Positions 6,304 to 11,909 of a DNA stretch of 48,386 nt are shown here, piece by piece. The position numbers and the translations under genes were made by a program. How positions within the stretch are numbered: the first letter of the stretch is position 1; the number at the start of each line of letters is the position of its first letter. The DNA comes from Candidatus Uhrbacteria bacterium. Lineage in GTDB: Bacteria; Patescibacteriota; Patescibacteriia; UBA9934. The notes beneath the pieces are model-generated. The model saw only the letters and a list, made by a program, of their open reading frames with translations, was not told the origin of the DNA and ran no database searches. Where the stretch lies: assembly GCA_943358395.1 (NCBI GenBank), contig CALRGY010000007.1, positions 1 to 48,386 on the forward strand, given 5' to 3'.

Positions 6304-7149
6304 ATGACTCCACTTCCCAACAACATCTTTACCATCACCAGCAACAATCCAGGGCCAACGGTTGCGATATTTGGCGGTGTGCACGGCAATGAACGTGCCG
6401 GCATTCTGGCGATCGATGCGTTACGAGAAACACTAGCCATTGATCGTGGCACCGTCTATTTGGTGTATGCCAATCCAAAGGCTATCACCGCCAATCAACG
6501 ATTGCTCAAGCAGAATCTGAATCGCCTGTTTCTCCGTGGCAACACAGTGGCTACGTATGAAGAAAAACGTGCCAATGAGCTGATGGATCTCCTCGACACC
6601 TGCGACGCGCTCCTCGATTTGCACTCGTACAATGACGTGCAGGAAAACGCCAATATCTTTGCTATTTGTGAGGAAAATTGCAGCAGCGTCGCTCAAGCCC
6701 TCGGCATTCCATTCCGCATCAGCGGATTTACCGCTACAGAAGCAGGCGGCAGCGATGGCTACATGTATCTCAACAACAAAGTTGGCGTTTGCGTGGAGCT
6801 AGGGTCAATCAATCTTTCAGAGAGCATGTCTCAAGAAGGAGTAGCCATTGCGCAACGCTTTTTGCAATATCTCGGCTGCATCGAGGGTAACAATATCCAA
6901 CCGACTTCAACACAGACCGCCCTGACGGCTAACATAATGTACAAAAAGCAAACCGATGATTTTCGTTTCACGCAACCGTTCAACACATTGAACCCCGTCG
7001 CCAAAGGCACAGTAATCGCCATCGACGGCCCAACGGAAATTATCGCCGACCAAAATGTTTACATTCTGTTTCCGCGCACACAATTCGCGATTGGTACTGA
7101 GGCATTCATCTTAGTCAACGCAGTCAACTCTCATCATACCCACGCATAG
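6304..7149 (+). CDS. Succinylglutamate desuccinylase/aspartoacylase-family zinc hydrolase
   Basis: The 281-aa protein has the M14-type zinc site. GGVHGNERAG supplies the HxxE ligands near residue 27, LNRLF supplies the family Arg/Asn pair, and LLDLHS supplies the third His near residue 101. CVELGS is in the place of the catalytic Glu region around residue 164. Family members deacylate N-acyl amino acids or N-acetylaspartate; the substrate here is unknown. It starts 5 nt after hisS and shares its transcript, so it would also respond to the histidine attenuator. The unit ends at palindromic element copy 3 plus a strong terminator. Confidence 0.85.
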   Translation: MTPLPNNIFTITSNNPGPTVAIFGGVHGNERAGILAIDALRETLAIDRGTVYLVYANPKAITANQRLLKQNLNRLFLRGNTVATYEEKRANELMDLLDTCDALLDLHSYNDVQENANIFAICEENCSSVAQALGIPFRISGFTATEAGGSDGYMYLNNKVGVCVELGSINLSESMSQEGVAIAQRFLQYLGCIEGNNIQPTSTQTALTANIMYKKQTDDFRFTQPFNTLNPVAKGTVIAIDGPTEIIADQNVYILFPRTQFAIGTEAFILVNAVNSHHTHA

Positions 7150-7167
7150 CTGGTGGGGTTTCATATT

Positions 7168-7290
7168 AGGACTTTCTCATTTTAGGCTAGTTTCGATGAA
7201 GATCGAGGAAAATTCGTGAGACGTACTTCATGGTACGTTGAACGATTTTCCGATGATCTGAGTCGAAAATAGACAAAATGAGGAAGTTCT
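7168..7290 (+). repeat. Palindromic element copy 3 (alpha subtype)
   Basis: A 123-bp element with ends AGGACTTTCTCATTTT and AAAATGAGGAAGTTCT. The core has AGTTTCGATGAAGATCGAGG, a paired stem TTCGT / ACGA, the loop pair GAGA/TTGA, and the apical hairpin ACGTAC-TTCATG-GTACGT. The flanks are CATAT on the left and AATAT on the right (4 of 5 identical). It sits between the AstE-like stop codon and the following terminator. Confidence 0.9.
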
Positions 7291-7295
7291 AAATA

Positions 7296-7330
7296 TACAA
7301 AATACCCCACCAACTGTGGGGTATTTTGTA
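7296..7330. terminator. Terminator hairpin after the hisS unit
   Basis: TACAAAATACCCCAC, loop CAACT, GTGGGGTATTTTGTA is a perfect 15-bp stem with A and T rich ends, usable in both directions. Confidence 0.9.
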
Positions 7331-7396
7331 TTCCTTCCTCCAGCATGACGCGAGGAGCAAGGAGTGCACAATGCATTCCAAAACAGAGGTGAAGCG

Positions 7397-7447
7397 ATGA
7401 CTGTTCAGATCCGCGTCATTCAGAGCTCAGGGCCGCCAAGGCTGTGA
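7397..7447 (+). other. Short ORF overlapping the GNAT start: frameshifted N-terminus or coupled mini-ORF
   Basis: ATG at 7397 follows AGAGGTG at good spacing and reads MTVQIRVIQSSGPPRL before TGA at 7445. The TGA overlaps the GTG start of the GNAT frame (GTGA). In the GNAT frame the preceding codons read SELRAAKAV, a natural continuation of an N-terminus like MTVQIRVIQ. Either a one-base indel near 7421-7425 broke the gene, or a mini-ORF is translationally coupled to it. Confidence 0.5.
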
Positions 7448-7941
7448 TCATCGAACTGAGCGCCCTCTACCGCACGTGCTTCGCGGAGAGTCCGTGGTTC
7501 GAGGTGTTCGGCTCGGGCGAGGTGGAAGAAGATCTGCTCAGCGCACTGCAGAAGCGTGACGGGGTCATCGTGTTGGCGGAAAAGGACGGGAAGATCATCG
7601 GTGCCTCGGTGGGCTACGCCTTCATCCATCGCACCGACATGAGCGATCTCATCGAGAATAGCGATCGCGTCTACTACTACGCGGAGCTGTTCGTCCAGAA
7701 CCAGTATCGCGGTCTGGGCGTGGCCAACATGCTCATCGCCGAGCGCGAAAAAGTGGCGCGCCAGCGCGGCTACCTGGCCGCCATGGTCAGGACGTCAGTC
7801 GTCCAGCAGATCATCCAGGACATCTACAGCGGACGCGGATTCCGCGTCATCGCCCGTCAGAACGTCATGTCTGACAAGGTCATCGACGGCCAGGCGGTAC
7901 GCGTCCCCGACGAACGCGTCATCATGCACGGCGCACTGTAG
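7444..7941 (+). CDS. GNAT-family N-acetyltransferase (GTG start or 5' frameshift)
   Basis: The 165-aa product has the GNAT acetyl-CoA site: the strand AELFVQNQYRG followed by LGVANMLIAEREKVARQRG (Q/R-x-x-G-x-A motif A) in residues ~78-105, and the C-terminal YSGRGFRVIARQNVM (motif B). The substrate is unknown. Its codons are clearly richer in G/C at third positions than neighbouring genes (AAG, CTC, ATC, CGC dominate). It is one of few genes here with a Shine-Dalgarno-like AGAGGTG, 8 nt before an upstream ATG. It is flanked by terminators on both sides. These traits fit recent acquisition. The true N-terminus probably includes residues from 7397 across a frame change. Confidence 0.75.
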   Translation: MIIELSALYRTCFAESPWFEVFGSGEVEEDLLSALQKRDGVIVLAEKDGKIIGASVGYAFIHRTDMSDLIENSDRVYYYAELFVQNQYRGLGVANMLIAEREKVARQRGYLAAMVRTSVVQQIIQDIYSGRGFRVIARQNVMSDKVIDGQAVRVPDERVIMHGAL

Positions 7942-7961
7942 ACCTCTTCAGACGCTACGAG

Positions 7962-7992
7962 ATCCCTCTGCATACGCTGCGGAGGGATTTTC
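7962..7992 (+). terminator. Terminator after the GNAT gene
   Basis: ATCCCTC-T-GCA, loop TACGC, TGC-G-GAGGGAT, then TTTTC. It lies 20 nt past the GNAT stop codon and faces the end of smc. Confidence 0.8.
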
Positions 7993-7999
7993 AAATCCC

Positions 8000-10306
8000 C
8001 TACCTCCTCGCCGTTTCATCCCCCACATAATCCTCCAGCTTCACACTCAACAACTTACTTACGCCGTCATCGCCCATTGTCACCCCATAGAGGACATCTG
8101 CTTTTTCCATCGTGGCGCGGTTGTGGGTAATGACGATGAATTGAGTGAGGGTGCGCAATTCGTTGATGATGTTTGCAAAGCGAACGGTGTTTGCTTCATC
8201 AAGTGCAGCATCGACCTCGTCGAGAACAACAAACGGCGCAGGATTCGTCGCCATAATGGCAGAAACCAATGCGATTGATGTCAGCGCGCGTTCACCGCCG
8301 CTCAAAAGATTCAACGCTTTTAATCGCTTGCCCGGTGGCGTTGCTTGAATATCGATGCCGACAACGGAATCTTTTCGCTCTTGAACACGTTTCGCGATGG
8401 ATTCAAGCGTATCGACGTTGGCGTGATGAACGAACTCGCTTGCCTCTCCCCCATTTATGGGGGAGTCGGAGGGGGCTGCAGCCTCGAGCTCCTCCTTCGT
8501 CAGTTTCACCAACGAACACCGCCCTCCCCCAAATAAAATTGCAAAATACTTCTGGAATTCTGTTGCAATCTTCTTCAGTGCAACATCTGACTGTGCCCGA
8601 ATTTGCTCATCAAGCTCGTCAATCACCTTTTCAGTAGACGCAATCGCGGAACGAAGATCGGAAACCTGCGTCGTCAAGAACGTCGATCGTTCATCTGCCT
8701 CTGCGAATTCCTTCATGACCGATGCATCAATGCCACCAATGAGTTCAAGCTGATGACGTAAACGAAGAATACGATCATGTGTTGGGCCGATGTCGACAAT
8801 GCGATCGGCTGGCGCAACGTTCATAATCAATTCAGCTCGTTCGGAGACTGCGTCTTCAATTTCCTTTTTCAAACCCTCGATCCGTGTTTCAACCCGCGCA
8901 TAATCGATAGCAACTGTATTCGCCTGCGCCTCAAGTCCAGATAATTCTTGCTGCAATCGCCGTACATCTTTCTGCACCGCAAATACTTCGGACGTTGCCG
9001 CCACCGATGCCTTTGCCTTTGCATCCATCATCTCTTCAGATCGTTTTACTAAATCTTCCGCACTCTTCACTACAGTAAGTGCATTCGCGATCGCAGCAAT
9101 CGATTCCGCGCTTTGCACAAAATCTTCAGGATTCGGTCGTGTGAGTCGGTCGCGTAGCTTCTTCGATCGCACAGAAATGCCATCGAGATCGATAATAATC
9201 GGAGCAAGATCCGCAAGACTCGTCACAGCCTTTAATCGAATGAGCAACGATTCATGCACAACAGCAACATCTTTCACTTCGGCAATAATATCCGGCAACG
9301 GCAATGGTGCCCACGTAGATTGAGACTTCACTTTTGCGAGCTCAAGCTCCCGTTCAAACGTAAAGTGCGCCCGCCGCGCATCCGCCAAACTCTGCTGCGC
9401 CTTTTTGTATTCCAGCTGCAGTGATTGCATGGAATCAGTGTCAGCTGACGATGAAGGGATCTGTGCTTTTTCAAACGCAACAAGCTCCGCATCGCGAGCA
9501 GCAAGCTCCGTTCTCTTTGCTACAACAATTGCTAACGCTGATTTCTGCCGCGTCTCGATCGCGAGCCGCTCATCAATTCCATTCCACCACATCGTTCCGT
9601 AATACGCCGCCGCAAGCACGTTCAGCTCACTCGCAACCGCCTCGCGATCGTTCAGTCGCTTCACTTGTCGTCGCAATAATGACAGTCGGGGTTCAAGCTC
9701 ATGCAACACCATTTCTACATCTGCCAAATTCTCGGCAGACTTTTGTAAGGTAAGAAGTGCATGATGACGCTTCATTTGCAATCCTCGAACACCCGTTGCG
9801 TCGTCGAAAAAAGCCTTTCGCTCTTCCGGCGTTGCCGAAAGCACGTGGTCGATCATGCCCTGACCAATCACAGAATACGATCGCTGACCCACACCCGCCT
9901 CTGCCAGAAGAAGTTGAATGTCCGAAAGGCGAACCGCTTGGCCGTTCAAGAGATATTCCGATTCGCCATCGCGATACAGCCGCCGTGTCACCACAACTTC
10001 CGCGAATGAAACATCCAGCGTGCGGTCTGCGTTATCAAACGTCAGACTCACCTCGGCAAAACCAGATCGGCCACGCCCATCAGAACCGGAAAAAATCACA
10101 TCTTGTGCTGCCTTGCCCCGCAATAATTTCATGGACTGCTCCCCCAAACACCACCGAATCGCATCGGCAATATTACTCTTCCCACTCCCATTCGGCCCCA
10201 CCACCACCGTCACCGCATTGCTCCCTGCTTTTGTCCCCGGAAACACCAACGTCGTTTTTTGCGCAAACGTCTTAAACCCCTGAATATCCATTGCTGAAAG
10301 ATACAT
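8000..10306 (-). CDS. smc: Hinge-less short SMC-like ATPase
   Basis: SMC proteins are ATP-driven DNA-loop and chromosome-organising ATPases. The head halves are intact: MDIQGFKTF start, Walker A GPNGSGKSNIADAIRW, the Q-loop segment YSVIGQGMIDHVLSATPEER, signature LNLLSGGERALTSIA, and Walker B FVVLDEVDAALDEANT. The length is 768 aa, while canonical SMC is about 1150-1200. Between the coiled-coil arms (residues ~170-590) I see no hinge domain, only short helical stretches and a Pro-rich break (STWAPLPLPDI). A mini-palindrome insert encodes SDSPINGGEASE near residue 625. The ATG at 10306 begins the conserved N-terminus; the ORF-track extension to 10351 is unlikely. It is divergent from the DHH gene. 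Confidence 0.88.
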   Translation of the reverse strand: MYLSAMDIQGFKTFAQKTTLVFPGTKAGSNAVTVVVGPNGSGKSNIADAIRWCLGEQSMKLLRGKAAQDVIFSGSDGRGRSGFAEVSLTFDNADRTLDVSFAEVVVTRRLYRDGESEYLLNGQAVRLSDIQLLLAEAGVGQRSYSVIGQGMIDHVLSATPEERKAFFDDATGVRGLQMKRHHALLTLQKSAENLADVEMVLHELEPRLSLLRRQVKRLNDREAVASELNVLAAAYYGTMWWNGIDERLAIETRQKSALAIVVAKRTELAARDAELVAFEKAQIPSSSADTDSMQSLQLEYKKAQQSLADARRAHFTFERELELAKVKSQSTWAPLPLPDIIAEVKDVAVVHESLLIRLKAVTSLADLAPIIIDLDGISVRSKKLRDRLTRPNPEDFVQSAESIAAIANALTVVKSAEDLVKRSEEMMDAKAKASVAATSEVFAVQKDVRRLQQELSGLEAQANTVAIDYARVETRIEGLKKEIEDAVSERAELIMNVAPADRIVDIGPTHDRILRLRHQLELIGGIDASVMKEFAEADERSTFLTTQVSDLRSAIASTEKVIDELDEQIRAQSDVALKKIATEFQKYFAILFGGGRCSLVKLTKEELEAAAPSDSPINGGEASEFVHHANVDTLESIAKRVQERKDSVVGIDIQATPPGKRLKALNLLSGGERALTSIALVSAIMATNPAPFVVLDEVDAALDEANTVRFANIINELRTLTQFIVITHNRATMEKADVLYGVTMGDDGVSKLLSVKLEDYVGDETARR
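8446..8478. repeat. In-frame palindromic insert within smc
   Basis: CTCCCCCATTTATGGGGGAG (8446-8465) is a palindrome with 9-bp arms, followed by TCGGAGGGGGC. It encodes PSDSPINGGE on the minus strand. The same palindrome followed by the same G-rich module occurs in frame inside epmA (45500-45564) in the opposite reading sense. It lies in the insertion-tolerant region before the C-terminal SMC head. Confidence 0.85.
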
Positions 10307-10317
10307 AGATAGGGGAA

Positions 10318-10348
10318 AGTGTACTTGTTTCTCCTTCCAGAGTACACT
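10318..10348. promoter_or_regulatory. Divergent promoter region with inverted -10 elements (smc / nrnA-like)
   Basis: AGTGTACT (10318-10325) and AGTACACT (10341-10348) are perfect inverted repeats 15 bp apart. Each contains TACACT on the strand reading outward, placed 11-12 nt before the smc and DHH ATGs. They may be paired -10 boxes, an operator, or both. Both transcripts would have very short leaders. Confidence 0.5.
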
Positions 10349-10359
10349 CACCCACTGCT

Positions 10360-11361
10360 ATGAACACCATTCTTGTTCAAAATATTGCTGAATATATTGC
10401 GAAAGCAGAGCATATTTTGCTGTTGACGGATGAAAGGATCGATGGCGACACGTTGGGATCGACCATGGGTCTTTTTCATGTTCTTACCGCTTTAGGAAAG
10501 CGGGTAGATGTGTTTTCGCCAAAACCACTCCCAAAAACATTCACGTATCTTCCGATGATTGATGTCATTCGCCGTGATCACACCGTGCTTACACAACCCT
10601 CTATCGATCTTGCCATTATTTGCGATTGCTCAGACGGCATGTATCTTCCGCCGGTGCTCGCAAAAATGGTCCATAAAGTTCCTCTCATTTCGTTCGATCA
10701 CCACATCACAAATCCCAAATACGGCACCGTAAACATTATCGAGCCCAACGCAGCAAGCACTGCAGACGTGGTGTGGCGCTTCGTGAAAGCTGCCGGATAC
10801 CCAATCCCCTCACATGCAGCCCAATGCTTCCTGACCGGAATTATTACGGATACTCAGGTATTCTTTTCTGCAAACACCACCACTGCTGCCGTTAGCGCAG
10901 CAGCAGAACTGGTGAAGCACGGCGCAAAGCTGCAAGAAATTATTCGTGCAAACTACGTCAACAAATCCACAAATTTCTTGCGTGTATGGGGCATTGCACT
11001 AGAACGCCTGTTTCCCGATACGCAATTTGGCGGCATTGCTACGGCAATCACGCAAAAAGATATCGCCGATGGTGGCGCAACGCCAGAAGAAGTGGAAAGT
11101 ATTGCTGGGGTAATCTCCGAATTTCTCAATGCCACACTTGATGAAACGCACGATGTCATCGTGGTGTACCGAGAAACCGTCGACGGTGCGGTCAAAGGAA
11201 GCGCACGTGCACGCACCAAAAACGTTGCCGCTATCGCCGAAAAGCTCTACGGCGGTGGAGGACATAAACTCGCCGCAGGGTTCAAGGTGCCAAATGCACA
11301 TATGCAGCAAAATACGAATGGAACATGGGCAATTGCGCCATTTTCTCCAGAACGTGCATAG
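10360..11361 (+). CDS. DHH/DHHA1 phosphoesterase (NrnA-like nanoRNase / pAp phosphatase)
   Basis: Bifunctional NrnA proteins degrade 2-5 nt RNAs and dephosphorylate pAp. The 333-aa product has DHH motifs: ERIDGDTLGS near residue 28, ICDCSD near 88, SFDHH near 112, and the DHHA1 signature GGGGHKLAAGF near residue 298. Length and motif order fit the NrnA family; RecJ is much longer. The Cys in ICDCSD replaces the more usual Asp-containing VDT/VDC pattern and does not remove the metal-binding Asp residues. It is divergent from smc and stands alone. Confidence 0.9.
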   Translation: MNTILVQNIAEYIAKAEHILLLTDERIDGDTLGSTMGLFHVLTALGKRVDVFSPKPLPKTFTYLPMIDVIRRDHTVLTQPSIDLAIICDCSDGMYLPPVLAKMVHKVPLISFDHHITNPKYGTVNIIEPNAASTADVVWRFVKAAGYPIPSHAAQCFLTGIITDTQVFFSANTTTAAVSAAAELVKHGAKLQEIIRANYVNKSTNFLRVWGIALERLFPDTQFGGIATAITQKDIADGGATPEEVESIAGVISEFLNATLDETHDVIVVYRETVDGAVKGSARARTKNVAAIAEKLYGGGGHKLAAGFKVPNAHMQQNTNGTWAIAPFSPERA

Positions 11362-11426
11362 AATCATTGTGGAAATACGGAATAGCGCCTATGGTGAATA
11401 TCTGATTCATCATAGATATTTCTCAT

Positions 11427-11531
11427 ATGGATAATCAGACCCGTTCAAAGTGTGCGATGGCATTGGTCGACGGCAAGTGCAGCGGATGCCAGAAAGCACC
11501 AACAGAGTGCACCTGCGAAAAGAAAGCGTAA
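11427..11531 (+). CDS. Candidate Cys-rich mini-protein (34 aa)
   Basis: The ATG at 11427 opens 34 codons ending in TAA: MDNQTRSKCAMALVDGKCSG then CQKAPTECTCEKKA. Five cysteines sit in CSGC and CTC clusters between Lys/Glu residues, suggesting a small metal-binding knuckle. A possible promoter TTGTGG-N17-TATGGT lies at about 11366-11396. Palindromic element copy 4 follows 17 nt after the stop. It is too short for the ORF track and might be chance, although the clustered Cys and Lys codons look protein-like. Confidence 0.4.
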   Translation: MDNQTRSKCAMALVDGKCSGCQKAPTECTCEKKA

Positions 11532-11548
11532 TCAAGGAGACGGGATGC

Positions 11549-11681
11549 AAACACAAAACACCGTCATTTGCGACGAGTTTCGATGAAGATCGAGGAAAAC
11601 TTTCGAAGCGTACTTCACGGTACGTTGAGAAAGTTTCCGATGATCTGAGTCGAAAATCGACCAAATGCCGGTGTTTTTGTT
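11549..11681 (+). repeat. Palindromic element copy 4 (alpha subtype, divergent outer arms)
   Basis: The core matches copies 3 and 5 (AGTTTCGATGAAGATCGAGG and TTTCCGATGATCTGAGTCG). The inner stem ACTTTC / GAAAGT differs from the other copies but pairs; the loop pair is GAAG/TTGA and the apical hairpin CGTAC-TTCACG-GTACG. The outer arms AAACACAAAACACCGTCATT and their complement on the right share no sequence with the AGGACTT arms yet remain complementary. The right end abuts the CCA end of tRNA-Gly and can double as its terminator. Confidence 0.85.
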
Positions 11682-11756
11682 TGGAGCGGGTAGAGGGAGT
11701 CGAACCCTCATCTCGAGTTTGGAAAACTAGAATAATAACCGCTATACGATACCCGC
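11682..11756 (-). tRNA. tRNA-Gly (anticodon UCC), CCA encoded
   Basis: Minus strand: acceptor GCGGGTA/TACCCGC, D-loop AGCGGTTATT, anticodon loop TTTCCAA giving UCC, T-arm GAGGG-TTCGACT-CCCTC, discriminator U, and encoded CCA. U73 and the acceptor sequence suit bacterial tRNA-Gly. The anticodon stem has one T-C mismatch (28-42) by my alignment. The 3' end touches palindromic element copy 4. Confidence 0.93.
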
Positions 11757-11776
11757 ACGCTCCATGGAACAGAAAG

Positions 11777-11805
11777 AGTGTAACAAAGCCGAGAAAATCT
11801 GTGAA
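11777..11805 (-). promoter_or_regulatory. tRNA-Gly promoter
   Basis: Minus strand TTCACA (11805-11800), a 17-nt spacer, TACACT (11782-11777) preceded by TGT, giving an extended -10. Predicted start is about 14 nt upstream of the tRNA. Confidence 0.7.
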
Positions 11806-11909
11806 GGCAAGCCCCGCTACCGCGTTTTATGCGCCTTAATCTCGGCTATGCTTTTTAATTCCTGCAAGGCTTTCTTTACCGAAGGTTTTGTTCTTTGTAC
11901 AAGGGATTG

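Noticed and set aside
8000-10306. smc broken by frameshift
   Set aside because: Walker A, signature and Walker B motifs are all in one uninterrupted frame. The gene is short, not broken.
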